DNA of 64,000 bases from Tubiluchus corallicola (lineage: Eukaryota; Priapulida; Priapulimorpha; Priapulimorphida; Tubiluchidae). The first letter of the stretch is position 1, and the number at the start of each line of letters is the position of its first letter. The notes beneath the pieces were generated by a model, which did not search any database, had not been told where the DNA came from, and saw only the letters and a program-made list of their open reading frames with translations. Positions 12,689-27,500 of the stretch are shown here, piece by piece. The stretch spans positions 374,001 through 438,000 of the forward strand of contig JAQGDQ010000059.1 in assembly GCA_030141605.1 (NCBI GenBank), in the 5' to 3' direction. Position numbers and translations under genes: made by a program.

Positions 12689-13650
12689 CAGTAGGCGCTG
12701 CTCAACAGACTCACTGTTAATAGACTCAATCGCTTAATTGACTCAAAAATGCAGGAACGGGCCGCTTCTATTCAAGTATACATAAAAACTGTCGGAAATT
12801 GACTCAAATAATTCCGCGTAATTGACTCAATATTTTTCCTTCACCTACTTAAAATAAGATATTTGTATGTGCCAAAAGTCTTTCCTACTTTCGTGTCATC
12901 TTTACTTCCTTTTTGTGCACTATGTGTGCAGAAACAATCATGTTAAGTACTGTTTTGTTTATAAACAGGCATGTTATCATACACTAATACGCTAGCGTAG
13001 CGGTTTTGCTTTGAATGTGTTACCGTCTTGCCCACTGTTACCCAGAGAATTTCGGAAGCTAAACATTTAATCACTTGCCTAGCGGTTCCTTTTGATGCTC
13101 TCATTGCAAATGAGTTAACAGTCAGAAATGCAGGTACAGTAATCAGCTGGTATTCCTTGCGACTTACAAGAGTAAAAATCGTACAGCAAATAAGGGCAAT
13201 GTGACTGAGTAGACAATTCAAACTGTTTTAGTCACACACAACAACAGATTTTCAACGTTTTTATAATTACGAGAACTTTGGGGGCCAGCTTCTTCGCGAG
13301 AAAATGAAGCAGCCGACTTTGAAGGAATTTTTGTAATTTTTGCAAACAAACAGACTTAGAAAAGTCTGTGATTTAGAAAAGTATAGTATATTTTTTAATT
13401 TATTGGTAATTCACTTATATAAATTAATATTTTAAAATATTTTTTCTAATTTTTAACTGTACAAAGGAATTTAGGCATTACTTCATTTCTAAAATTCATT
13501 AAAAACCTTTACAGTGCATAGTAAGCATAGTAAGGTGATGACTTATACTTCTATACCTGTAATACTACACCCATCGGTTAATAGGTTCAGTCGGTTAATT
13601 GGGTCAAAACACATCAGTCCCAAAGTGAGTCTATTAAGCGGCACCTACTG
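12689..13650. mobile_element. Non-autonomous Tigger/pogo-type element, copy 1
   Basis: A 962-bp element with imperfect 27-bp terminal inverted repeats; the left end starts CAGTAGGCGCTGCTCAACAG and the right end reads CAGTAGGTGCCGCTTAATAG on the other strand. TA lies on both sides (12687-12688, 13651-13652), the target duplication of the Tc1/mariner/pogo superfamily. It has no transposase. The second copy at 36456 shares its internal sequence and keeps part of a pogo-type transposase, which sets the family. The right end lies about 150 bases downstream of the ACAP stop codon, so the ACAP 3' UTR may run into it. Confidence 0.88.
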
Positions 13651-13803
13651 TACTGCTTACAGACTACAGTAGGCAGTACAAAAATGTGAACCAAAACTAA
13701 CTGAATTGCTGGAGTTATTGCTCATGCAAACGAAATAAGATGTAGTAGAGACTGTAACGACTCAAGGCCATTATACTGACAGAGATGTGGTAAAGTAATT
13801 TTG

Positions 13804-15536
13804 CTATAAGGCAGTGCTAACAGGTCTCTCCAGCCTGTCAGGATCATTATTTGCCATATTACTAAAATCTTTGAACACATCAGTAAATGTTTGATCACCA
13901 GGATTACCGTATCCTTCTGTTTCTCGCATTTCTTCATTAAGCTTTGCCAACCGCAGCATTGTCACGATGTCAGCATTAGTTGTACTGAGTGCAATAGACA
14001 ACGCATCCTGTCCATCGACTGTCATATTATGAAGGTTAGCCCCACGCTTGATTAACTGGCAAACTTGCCTGAAAGTATAAAAGAATATAATATAAAAGAT
14101 AGTACACATGTCTTATTAGAACTGAAATTTTACGTTTTGAAGAAAACTTCTTATTGCAAAGATCATATTATGTATCTATAAAATGTCCAAAGCATTAAAA
14201 ATATTTAAAACTGTAAAAATTATCAGTTACAAAGAGAATATACCAATTATGCAGAGTAGCAAACAGAAGGCTTTACATACTGCAGTAATGGCAAAAAGTA
14301 TTCGTGTATGACAGACCATCTACGTTAGAATTTGAATATAAGGAATAAATGAAAAACAACTGTGCTCTTTTATTGGTCTAACAGCGCTGATCAACTTTTT
14401 CAATTTTTTAGAGCAGGGTGATGACATATTTCTTGCATGTGGCGTAATACTTGAATGAGCAGAACAGTTAGTAGATTATATTGAGTGAAGCTGATTTTAT
14501 TATCAGGTTCAGCAAGTTTATAGGCAGCTAAAAAATTAAAGTACTGTCGCAAGAGAATAGTGGTAATTTGATTTATCCTTGCCAAAAAATTTGAGCTTAC
14601 CCTGTGTGACTGAGGGCTGTTGCTACATGCAGCGCTGTCTGGCCACGATTGTCTTTGTTGTCTATCTTTGCACCATTGAGAAGAAGGAATTCTGTGGCTG
14701 CTATGGACCCCTAAAAACAGAAACAAAAATTCACAGAAAAAGCAGCTAATTAAAAAACAGCTAAATTAAATAACTGGACCTAAATAAGCTAAGGTATTTT
14801 TATCCAGGACCAGCCTTGGGAGACGTGAAACAATTTTGGTGGTTCCAAGTTCCAGCAGTTCCGCATAGCAAGTATTACATTCTCTGGTTCAACAAAGGTC
14901 TGTAGAATCATAATCAGTGCCATACCACTAGGCCAACATGCTTTTCCACAAAGAACCGAACGTGAATTACTCTACTCTCCAGCAAAGGCCTCCTGAGGCG
15001 TGGGGCCCAATTGGGAGAAACTGGTCAAAATGGTTTAAGGCTGGCCCTGTTTTCACCCACAAATAAGCACCACATCCAGCAGCAAACAACTTATCATAGT
15101 AACAAGCATTTGTATGAATAAATACTATTCGTCTCCAAAGTAACTTATATCTTAAATAAAATACAGAAGTTTAAGAGCCAGTATGATGAAATGAAGACAT
15201 GTAACACAATGCAAATTTAGTTAAGTATACTTTTGCTAATGTATATTTTTCCGGCAGCAAACTTAAGAAAAAGCAAATGCCAATATGTACTCACACTGTG
15301 CACAGCTTGGTGCAACGCAAGTTGCCCATCTTCGTCTGAGTTTACCCAGTTAACTTTAGCACCATAAGAAATCGCCTCTAGCATAACGGGAAGATTTCTA
15401 GAAGCTGCTGCTCTGTATAGCAGCAGTTCCGGTGTAAGACTAGAAAGGTTGTCAATATGAGTAGGTTCAGTGGGGTCATCCAGCAAATGGCCGTAGCTGT
15501 TTATGGACTCAGTTGAACTGCTGTCCCCTTCGAAAT
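13804..15536 (-). CDS. ACAP2: ACAP exons 17-19: ankyrin repeats and C-terminus
   Basis: Exons 15536-15295, 14710-14601 and 14068-13804; exon 16 (16020-15877) encodes the preceding acidic linker and has a weak polypyrimidine tract. Ankyrin units read [89 protein letters not shown] and [20 protein letters not shown]. The tail [18 protein letters not shown] is a well-conserved ACAP C-terminal signature. The donor of exon 17 could be read two bases earlier, but only GTGAGT keeps the frame. Confidence 0.95.
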
Positions 15537-18500
15537 CTGCCCAGTAACCAGAAAAATGTCACTGCACGACATACTTAGCTTTAAAAACGATTCAATGACT
15601 TTCACTCTGGCACTGACATGTTTACATTAAGAAATGCGAAAACAAACATAGAGAGTTATGTCAATCATTGCAGTAATATGATTTTGTGCTACTTGCAAGA
15701 GCTTATTACAAAATAGCTTAAAACAATTTCAACATTATAAACTGCTCAATACAATTTGATGAAATATATTTTTAGTGAAATAATTAGTAATCTCATCATT
15801 TCATTTAGCTTAGTGCTGCTCTGTTTCATATCGCAAGGAAACCAGTGCCTCAGTGAGCTTTGTAAGTAGCACTTACTAGGCCCTAGATGATATGTATCTT
15901 GTGGATTACCAAACACCAGAATCTCGAAGCTATCACCAATTTGCGTAGAACTGGGAACACGATTGTTTGTATCATTCTCTGTCACCTCGGCCAAATTGTG
16001 CACTGCAGAATCAGTCGTTTCTACCAGATTACAAATAGAAAACATTATTAGTCAAGAGTTATCAGAGCATTTTGAAAACATTGCCACGTAGTCTTTACGG
16101 CACTATGTAAGTTGATACATAAATTTTAGGATAATTCAGCTTTAAAATTTATTTATAGTTACTATTATCATTATTTATCAATACAGTGATAATGGTGATA
16201 ATGATCATAATACAAAAATAAATATTATTATTATTATTGTATTGTGAATGTCCTCATTGTCGGAGCAGTATCGGTTTTCACGTTTTTTGTGTTGTTCTTC
16301 CTTTTCTCCTTTTCATCAATCCTTCTCTTTCTTTTTTCCGTTCCTTCTCGAGGTGGTCTTCTCGAGCTGTACTGCCATCTCCAAGTCCCTCAGCCACATA
16401 ATATCAATATATGTAATTTAAATTAAGCTACAAATTTTTTTTGAAATTCACAAATCTGTATTTGCTCAAATGTTATATATTATGTAGGCTAAATAAACCT
16501 TGAAATCTTAACTATCAAATTAAATCAGCATGCTAAAAATAAATTAACGTTGTAATGTGAAATTATATATAAGTTAGCAGAATCTTGTATCTAATATATT
16601 TAACATCTACGGTCATCAATCAAAGTTAAGTGATATGAAACCACAAAGCATAAATACTTAGTTTGTCTATTCACCTTAAATTTGCACAAACTTTATAAAC
16701 AACGTGCAGCAAACACTTTGCTGTTTTAAAATAAGCATTAAAAAGTATAAAAATGTCAAAGTGTCTTTCAAACTCAGCTTAAATAATACTTCTAGCTTGA
16801 TTAATACTTCTAATTTTGTCAAATGACAATATCGGCTTAGTTCTACCTTACATTTCGAAACATTTCATAACATACTTTCAGAGCTTTGCTGTGTAAGACT
16901 ATCACTGCTACACTTCTTTAGACCCTCAAGAGTTAATCCCAGCTTTGCACCTTCCTCAGTTTGTATCATATTCCGATACCTGGGGTATTTTCTTACACTC
17001 CAACTTTTCACAAAGTTACCTGGACTCTTTGGTAAAGGCTTGACAAAACTTCTGTCCATGTACTTTGCTTTTATCCAAGCTTCTCTCACACCTCTGCAAG
17101 TAGGTAACAATTATAACAAATTTTTTTACCACTCAGGAAAGACTGATTCTCAACAGATAAGTTACGCTGTACAAAAACAATAATTATGCTATTGTTATTA
17201 TCACAGTCACTGTCATTAGCATGGTTAGCACTAATAAATAAATTTGAGATGGTAAAGTGCTGCTAACCTTCACATGTGTGACCTTCACATCAATTTTTTG
17301 ACACAGGAATAACTATTATATCTTTGTAACAATTCCTATGTGATAGTTACCTGTAAGCTAACCGTTACTACAGACAAAAGCAAAATTTCTGCCAAACTTG
17401 GTTTTATTTTGATCATTAGTTATTTTTAAGTTGTGTAGTTGCTATGTGATGACAATTTTTGATCCGTCAAAATCAAAAAACTCATTCAGAAATCAGAGTT
17501 TCTTGAGCATGACAGAAACAACCCCTCTGGTTGTTTATTTACTTTAATTATCAATTCCGTAGACAACTTGATGACAGGTGGGTGAGCAACCAGGCAGATA
17601 ATAGCTCTGCTGTTAATGATCAGTAATTAGCGAATATCTGGAATTTTTATGAACGACAACACACTCAATTATTGTAACTAAAAGATAAAACCTGTCCCGA
17701 TGATCCAGTAAGGTTACAAACCATTTTGCATACTAGAAACTTTTACCTCTCACAATCAGGTGTTGCTCTAATTATCAGTTTTTCACTTGAGCAAGCTTCG
17801 TAGATTTTATTGATCACATTGTTACCAAGTTCACTCATAACCTTGAGCAGTTCTGGCTCCCAGGCATCTAATGTTAATGAACGTACTTTGGAAACATGAA
17901 CACCTAAACTCCTGAAATAGTGTTAAAAGTCGTAAACAAAATTCACATCAGCAATACTTGACTCACTTGAAGCAAAATACATATTTAATTGTTCTAGTTG
18001 CACATGAAAAAAATCATACTCTTTCCCCTTTCCTGATATGTCTAAAACAAGTGCTTAGAATTTGTGTCTCGTGTTAATTCTCGCATTTCAACATGAAATG
18101 TAACGGCATAGTTTTTTAACACATTAACGCTTGCAAGATGGCATAAATTAGGATTAACATGGTGTAACGGCATTGTTTGTCTTTTATATCCAACAACAAA
18201 AAACTGACATACTTTGATACAAAAGTAAATTGATCAATTCTGTAAACTCACTTGTTTTTTTTAAACCAGTGACTTATAACTGGATTCAGATAAGACTACC
18301 TGTTCACATTATTGCTCTCTTTATAGCAACACTACATACAATAAAAACCTCAAGTTAAAAAAGTATGAATAGTATTTTAATATATGTACAGCACACATGG
18401 CAATACTTAGATGCTTACCTATGTATTCCAGAGCATTCTATGCATAAGGTTATACCAAGGTTAATACTAGCCCACCGGGGGTCTCGGGATCCGCAGTCGG

Positions 18501-21500
18501 CACACACTTGATTACCAGTAATAGATGTTATTTTCTGCCACAGGCTATAAAAAATTTATTTCATGTACGTAATACTGTATAAAACAACAAGTGCAAATTT
18601 CAAAAATACATTTTCACAAATTTTAATTTTAGCATTTTAGAGATGTTAATTGTTTTAAGTGAAGAGATTCTGTTAAGCTAAAAGATGTGAGCATTAATAT
18701 TACCCAATTAGATGAGTCATTAATTTCATCATTGATAGTTTCAATGATCTATTGTTTAGTTGTTTATAGCTGATAATTGCAGTTGCAGAAAAGCTAGCTT
18801 AAGAAGCAGCTGGGTAGGTGTTGATACATGTTCATTCACAATGAGTGCACCCAATGTGAAATGACCATCAATTTAAATTGATTTTACTAACTATATCAGG
18901 CACTTATCACAATTTTATTGCACAACTTTCTAATGTTTTTCTCAAACATTAAAATAAACTCAACTACCCCAAGCATCAAAATAAGCTCAATTTCCCAAAA
19001 GCCTTGATTTTTCTTTTGCAATGGGTTTCACCAATGTTAGTGCAAAGCAGTGATGGCTGATCATAGAAAATCCCGATCCTACCCTGATCTTGACTATTGC
19101 TGTCCGATCTCGATGTCTGGCCATGCTGGATTGCCGATTATTCCCGATCCTTTTAAAATTATTGTATCATAGATGTTTTACTTAAACTAGTTTGATTTGT
19201 CTGCTTATTATGATTTTAGTTTTATACCGTTTCAGTTTGGCAAATTGTTTGTTTTGTTCTCAGGCTTACTTTTTGGCTAGAAGTTTTTCTACTAAAGGAA
19301 AACCGGACCTAATCTTAAACTACAGCTCAAAACAACCTGCGCTACAAAATGTTGAAAGGGAACATACTATTTTTTTAAAAAATGACTTATGTAAACGAAT
19401 TATTACTGCAAAAACCCAATTTCATGTTTGCGCGGCTGGTTCTTTGATACTACATGCACTACCATTTGCTAGTTAAATGGACACTAGCATCTCAGAAGCA
19501 CGTTGCACAAAAAAACAGGCACTGTACCCCTCAGTTCATACTTGGTTTAGTTGTGATGTGCTGCACATGCTTGAGAACACATAGGTGAGTTGTAAATTTT
19601 GAAATTTAAATTTTTAAACTTAAAGTTTGTGTATCACACTGAATGTTATCCAGTAGCACTGTTTTCACCGTTGCAAAAGTAAGTAACAAGCAAGAAATGT
19701 TTGTGCTGTTGAAAGTTATGTTCTTAAATAATGTTACCACTAGTTGCAGTTAATTAAGGTTTTAACCTTTAACTTTATCACAAACTTTTGGGCACTATTA
19801 TAGGTGTTAAAATGCATACTTTCCCCATGCTCCAAAATGAGATAGGAAATGAAAAATCACCTGGTTTTCCTTTAACTTTCACTAGAAAGGTGGCTGATTC
19901 GCTAACCTGAAAGGTTTCTTTAGCCACCGTTTCTCTGCACTTTTTTGTCTATGTACTTGATATTTATTTAAGATAAATAAACTAAAATATGAATCTGAGA
20001 TATGCTGGTATTCTATTAAACTTCTACTACACTTAAAAAAACTATAACATTTATGCAGTAATTCTAAATATTTATCACATATTTTGTACACGAAGAACCG
20101 TGTTTGCTTTCTATACATCTACAACCTATACATACACACATAACACACATCATCAATCTAAAATAGTTTAGAAAAAAAATCTTGACTTTTTTAGATGTAC
20201 CCATAAGGCAGGTGCAGCATTGCATATTTGCAAATACATTATGTAAATGTAAACTGTATTGCATATTTTAAAAAAGATATGAGACAGAAACAAGATATGT
20301 GCAGGTTTTCTTTTCTATGGTAATTACGTCATAGTACCAACAACAATGCTTAATTTCAGAATGTTTTTCGTAAGAAATAGAAGGCAAGCCATGTGTAATT
20401 TTTTAAAAAGAAAAATCTTAGCGCACTGCACAAATTACTAAGCTGTGCTACATGTAAATCAGCAATTAGTGGTAACTACTAGTTACAAGACACGGACTTA
20501 ATGTGTCTCCAAAATGAAATGAGCTGCAGGAAAAAGCAGAAATTAATACCACTAGGGCATGCTCAAGTTTCCTGTTAATTAAATTCACAAAACACAAAAA
20601 TATCAGTAGTCATAATTTATTTTTAAATAGTTTGTCGAAAGTCTGTTTTGTCTGATTTTAGTAAATATGGTCTGTAAACATTATTGTGGACTTTGTTGAT
20701 TACATTGACCAAATTTGTTGATTACATTGACCAAATTTGTTGATTACATTGACCAAACTGTACATTGTGGTTAATTTTTATAACACAACCAACCACTTTA
20801 CCTTTTCGGATTGCTATGGTGTCAACATGGCATCTTCTGCAGTTTACAAATTAGAAATTTATCGTCCTTTTGCAATTGAAAGCAGAGGATTTTGATCTTG
20901 AATTCACTTAAAGGTAATTCAGAAAAATAAGAAAAAGCAAACTCCAGGACTAGGTATATTGCAATCTACTTTTCAACAGAGCAGGTTTGTCATGGTATTT
21001 TCCTCTTTTTTCTGGATTTATGTTAAACTTGTTAACAGGTTTACAGGTAACTATTCGCAAAATCATTAGAAAAAAACAAATACATAAAATACATTACTAT
21101 TTAATCTTTTTTTAAAACAAACAATTAATGATGGAATGAACCATCAACTATTATTATTTTTTAAACGAAATTCGAAAAGGAAGGAAATTGTGATTAAGTG
21201 GTGAGTGAGCCCGAATTAGATGTATTCGTTAATAATTGTGGCATATGTGGAAAGACTCTATTATCAAAGTACTTTGATATCAGATATCATAATAGTATAC
21301 TTTTTGTTAGCAAGTTGATCATTTTTAAAGCTAACACTAACACAGTCCTAAATATGAGCTCAAACTATTTACGGGTACCTGACTCGAGGCAGTGCTGCTG
21401 TCACTGATGATGATGATGATGGTGGTAGTGGCTCCAGCGATGGCGAACTTCCTGAAATGGAAAGTTGACCATTCTGACTACCAAGTGTTTGAGATATTGA

Positions 21501-24500
21501 ACTTTCTGAATGAGACATATGCAAAGTATCTCGAAATGCAGCTCCGATGCTTGCTGTCATTGCCGTAATCCAAGTCATACACAATTGCTCATTGTCCGAC
21601 TGCAAAACGTGGCTTCTATAATATGAAAAAGCTGTCACAACTGATGCACATATAAGTTGGACAAACCACTAAACAATTCTCAAACAAAGTATGTGAGCAT
21701 AAATAAAACCACAAAATATTTCTATAAGATTGTTATTTAACAAAATGGGAAACATGTGGATACGATAGAAGATTAAGTGAACATACATTAGTTACAAAAT
21801 AAGAAAAAAATGTACTTTGTTGGCGATACAACTTCAAAACAAAATCTTCGTTCTGTCTCGTTGAGTGGTTTCACTGTGCACAACCTCAGATCTTCCTCCA
21901 TCACAGTCAGATTATCTTTGCAACGTTTACGATAAACCAACTGATTATTCTGAATAATAAACCAACGTCTGAAAAAACAAGGAGATATTAAGGGTTAATA
22001 CTTCAATAATATAAAAAGCAGTTTATTATATATTGTTTCTATCCAAGATCAAACAATTTGACAACAAAGTTAAAATCTAAGCCTGAAATGTTAAGAACTA
22101 CATAGAAAACTAAAAGCATGATGACCTTCAAACTAAGACTGAAAAAGCCATTTACTGAGTGTGCATATAGTATGTTAAAGTCTAACTTGCGTGAAGTAAG
22201 CATTTATGCAATTGTAACAGTATCAATGTTCATATGATAGGTGCTGATCATATAGGTCATCACAATCCTAGACAGAAATCATCTTTATAGTATATATACT
22301 TAAACTTTCTTAGTATTAGAGACAAACCTATGCCATGTTTTGAAAGCATTTGATGTGCGTTTAAACAAATATCCTTCCATGCGCACTCCATGGCCACCAG
22401 GTGTTAGTGGTTGTGAAGTGTTCATTTGTTCTTCCTATAAACAGTTATAAAAATACCCTATTCTACATCTTCTATATAAAACAATTTTTATAAACAATTA
22501 TAAAAATACCCGAAAACTAAGCAGACTAGCCAGACAAAATTAACTACATACAAACAAAGCTCCAAAATAGTAATAATAATTCCACTTTTGATAGACTGTA
22601 TTGTGTGAGTAAATGAATAAATGCACATTAGTTTTCGAACACAAATAAAAAAAATTCATTCAACTCAAAAATGTTCGATTGGTTACACCAATTCTACTTT
22701 TAGCAGTAATTTTTAAGAATACTACCCAGATTTTAAATAAGGATTTAAAGATAGGTTAGTTTTTAAATGGCTAAAAACAAAATGTTCAACTCACTGCAAA
22801 AATGGGTCTAAAAACGAACATCTCTACACATTTCAGCTACTTTAGTAGCTTTTGTAGAGTGTATTCATTTTGGCAATAAAAAATCTGATAATTAACAATT
22901 ATCATATTACTATTAATAAACTAACAATACATTTACAAAATTTAGAAGCATTTTTTTAGAAGTTATAAATTATTATATTCATGCAGAATGCATGATGGAA
23001 TAAATATAGCATGGAAAAATAAATCAAATTCAAACTACACTTACTTTCTTTTGTACTAAATTGTGCCTCTCTTCCATCCTTCTCTCATCACTCTCCGACT
23101 GACTTCTAAATTCCGTAATCTATAAAATATAATAATCACATTTATTATATATATTATACAATAATAAAGATAACAACAACTATAATGATGATGATGATGA
23201 TGATAATTAGAATCACTACTGATATATCATATATCAGGTAGTACAAAAAGTGCTGAAGTATGACCACAATATTATAAGAAGAAAATAACAGAATCGCTTG
23301 ACAACTACCACACTAATGTTACAAAGATATCTTATAATGTATATTCATGTATATTCATTAAAAAATTTTAGGTCATTTCCTTTGATTTTTCCAAAGAAAC
23401 CAAAGTTTTAAAACAACAGATCAAAAATTAAATCAATTTTGTGTATCACTATTGTTAAAATTTACAGCAGGTGCTCTCAGTGTCCACATTTCATTCGTAA
23501 ACTAGACGAAGTCATTTCTTCCAGCAGCTGAACATAGTTATTCTCTTCTTTAAGGAGTACTGGTCTCACCACTCAAAAATTTTTGCTTTCAGTTCTTCTA
23601 CATCAAATGACTCTATGCAGCTGTCATACACTTTCTCTTTTAAAGGAATTCCAGATGTGGTAGCCAGAGGATCAAGGTCTGGTGATTCTGGGGGCGATTC
23701 ATCTTTATGTATGAATTCTGGTGTGTTTTTTCAAGATAGACCTGTGTTTGCTATCTTGTGTGACACCTAACATATCTTACGGAAAAATGTAGTGTTCCCA
23801 TGGATGCAGTCAATGACTATTTTAATGTAAGCCTCTGATTCACATCAAGAAATTGCAGGCTTTTTCTTCTTTCCAGCTCACACCAGCAGAAATTATTCTT
23901 TTTGTTGTAAACCTTGATACACAATACAGTAATTTTCTTTGAATACAGGATCATTCTGTCTGCTATATGCTACTTCTAGAGAAAAGTCCTTTTCATCCAT
24001 AAAAATGAATCACTCTAAGTACTTCTTGGAATATTTATTATGCACAGGATTTTCTAGATGGACATTCTTTTGTATGACTTTAAGTAATCTCAAAACAAGG
24101 CTCGCGAATGCCAGGTTTTCTTGTAAGAGAGTGTTCTCTTCTACACATTCCTGATTTGCTGGGGTGAATGCTATCCTAAGTCGCCTCCAGAATTTTTTTC
24201 ACAATAACAAATATTTATGTGTGTTTTATCTTAAATGGTGAACACCATGTGATAATCTGGTTGACTATTGCTGTCTTCGTTGTTCTGCCGCCATCCTATT
24301 GAGTGTTTTATGCATCAACACAACTATTTTTCAGATGATGATTAGCTGACACTGTTCTCGCATTTAAATTTTCAACAGGCAAAAGTTTTTAGGCTACTAC
24401 TTATAAACTATTGAAACTATAAACTTGGAATTTTCAAGGCCAAAAAATTAATGTAATGTAATATCATTAAGCTGCAAACTCTAACTTTGCAGAGCACTTG

Positions 24501-27500
24501 TTTCTAATATTATTGTAATCTAAACTTCTGCACCTCTCTACACCACTCGATACATTACGGCGTAAAATCAATAAAACACTTTTTTATAATTACAATAAAA
24601 ACCAAGAACAATAAACTGTTACATACAACTCCTACATATAAATGTAAATGGAATTTAAAACAACTAAAACTGCATGTACTAAAATAATACCATTCTCCTT
24701 TTGCCCAGTACCAAACATTTGACTTATTTCCTATTTCACTACGCATCGTGTCAACATCAAAAATATTGTTTTGTAAAATATTTAAATAACGAGTATTTAG
24801 TAGTTGGATACCTTATTCGCTGTACGTCTCATAAATGAATCCACGTGCTCAAACTGATCATACCCTTGATGAAAATACGTCGACTGTGACTGTAGGTAAG
24901 ACAATAACTGAAAACAATGATATGTATCTTACCATAATAGTACGCACTCAGACATCACAGATCTCGGGCAGTGGCAAAGTATTCATAACTACAATACTAA
25001 TATGATGATAACATTCCACTTATAAATGATGTGCAGCTGTAATTTTGCATTTTAGTTACGAAAAAATACATACATAATAAATAAAAGGTGATACATTTTC
25101 TCTTCTAATTTTGACTCTATTATCACTAAAACGTAATGAAATGTTTCTTGACCATAACCTCATTTCCATAAAATTTCAATGGCAAACTGTTACCAGTAAT
25201 TTTTGAGACATCTCACAAACATATAAATTGATGTAATATAACTAAGTTGACAACACGGCTCAGTTAAGCTGACAAGAGGGTATACTAAGCTATTGTACAT
25301 ATACAACATATAAAAGATAATCTATAAATCTGAATGAAGCTATTAATTAGAAATTTCTTCAAACAGTATATTCATTCCGGATTATCACTGCTTAGTTGCA
25401 TTAATAAAATCAAGACTGGTAAAGTCACGAGACTGCAGCACTAGCAATTAATTCAACTTACGATGTCAAGTAGTTCATAACGACGTCGTGAACGAAGTAA
25501 GTTGATTTGGAATGCGTAGTCTAGAGCTGTATGTGAAAAACAAGAATTCATTGCAGTGACTAAACTGTGAGCTTCTTCACATTCTTGCTGTTTACTGCGA
25601 CACGTCTGAGAGTTGCGGACTAGAGCTTGATCTAGATCATCACTGATCTTTTCAAAAACTTTCTTACTCTCCCAAACCTTTGCAATTTCTCTGAAATCAG
25701 AAGTGAAAAGGTTATTCTGATCATATTTCAGACAAACTTTGACTGGCAATTAGAAAGGTTTAGGACTCAGGAAACAAGCAACAGCTAGTTATTCATATTT
25801 TTATATATAAAATCATGCATTGCAAAGCTGTTTCATTTGAAAGCATTCTTGAATGCGCAACTCAGTAACATTATTGACAGAGCCAATGCAATCATGCGAG
25901 TACTAATAACATCGGAATATATATAATTATGATAATAATATTTATCAATGATATTTGAAAATGAGTAGCATCACAATATCTAAGTATCTATATCAATAAC
26001 ATTACTTACTCTTTTACAAAAGTATTAATTCCTTTGCAAATTGATCGGTGGGCCTGGTCTAATAAAATCTGAAATAAAAGTTAAAGTAGCCATATAAACG
26101 AAAACTGCAAATGCATTCACTACATCTTACTTATCATACAGTCTAAACATTCAACAGTTCTAGCTATTGATAGAGAATGACTTTTCTCAGAAAAAAATTA
26201 CACGAATCAGTAAATGTTTTAACAAAATGGCAAAATTACTCGTGCGGCTTTCAAATGATCTGAATGAAATATAGTTTGAAAAGTATAACTTGTAAAGCAT
26301 TTGTGCAATTACGGAAAACGGTTATATACAAGTTCTTGTTAAAGTCAATTATGGATGTCAGGTCTAGCGGCCTGTTGAACAGAATAAAAAATATGCATAC
26401 ACAGGTGCAAGAAATTAAAAGATGGTAACAAAATTACTCACACTTAAAAATTTTTGCAGTTCCTCTAGTAGATCGGTCGTTTGTTCCAATGTTTCCTGTA
26501 AATCATACGCCTTGCTTTTAATAAATTTAGCATGAAGCTAATAGCCAACCCAAGTGTGTGATAAATTAACAAAATTAAGCGACTCTGAACCTGCTGGTAA
26601 ATGAATGAATGCCAAGACCACTACTTTTAACTTGCTTCATCTGCCATACTGTCCTTATTTATTGCTGTTAGAACATTATTCTTCATAAGGACATATGTAC
26701 TAGTCTTACCACAACCATTCAATGTTAGCAATAACAGGCCATGCCACAGAGTGCTAGATTCTGGCTTGCAGTGTAACACACAGCACAACAAAATCTTAAA
26801 CAACTAGAAAAAGAGCAGCACCTATGCTGTAAAGATATTATTTCCAATTCTCTTAATATTCCAACACTTTATACACACACTAAATGTTTCCTACTTAAGC
26901 TTCTGCTTCAATTATAACTCAAAAAGCTGATTAATTTTGATCATACAAATGAGTAAATGATCATGTTTCAAAGCAAAATTTCCTAGTAGCTACGAACTAT
27001 GTTTATACATACAAGCTACCCTTAAAATATTTTAATGTGTACAATGTGTCTGTTCAGTAGCCTGCGGCATATTTCTGATGTGTATACTAATCATCATGCC
27101 GTTGAGAGAAAAAAGTCAAACTGTTCTGCAGCTTCCTTACCAACATAGCACCATCGTCCCGAAAAATATCAGTCAGCGACTTCAAACCATCAACAAAATT
27201 CCTGCAGCAAAAAACATAAAACATGTTAATTTAAATATTTTGGTTTCTGCTAACATAAAGTTTTTTCTTATTTGAAAAATACAGCAAAAGAAAGAAGTAA
27301 GTTGTAAAACACAAGTACCTGGTGGAATCACTTGAGCCTGATGATTATAAAACTAACAGTCACCAAGAACATCCTAACACATTTATAAGAAGAAAATCAT
27401 ATGTCAGAGACTGGAACTGGTGCAGCTACTAAATTTCATATATACTCTCTGGACTAGGAAAATTACACCCAGAGGAGAACGATATTATCTTATGGAGAAA

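Noticed and set aside
19020-19200. GATCCCGATC-type motif cluster with CAGTGATGGCTGATC, possible hAT end
   Set aside because: Suggestive of a transposon terminus, but no partner end, target duplication or second copy was found in the window.
20693-20758. Possible CRISPR-like repeat
   Set aside because: The 22-bp units are directly adjacent without spacers and the context is a eukaryotic intron.
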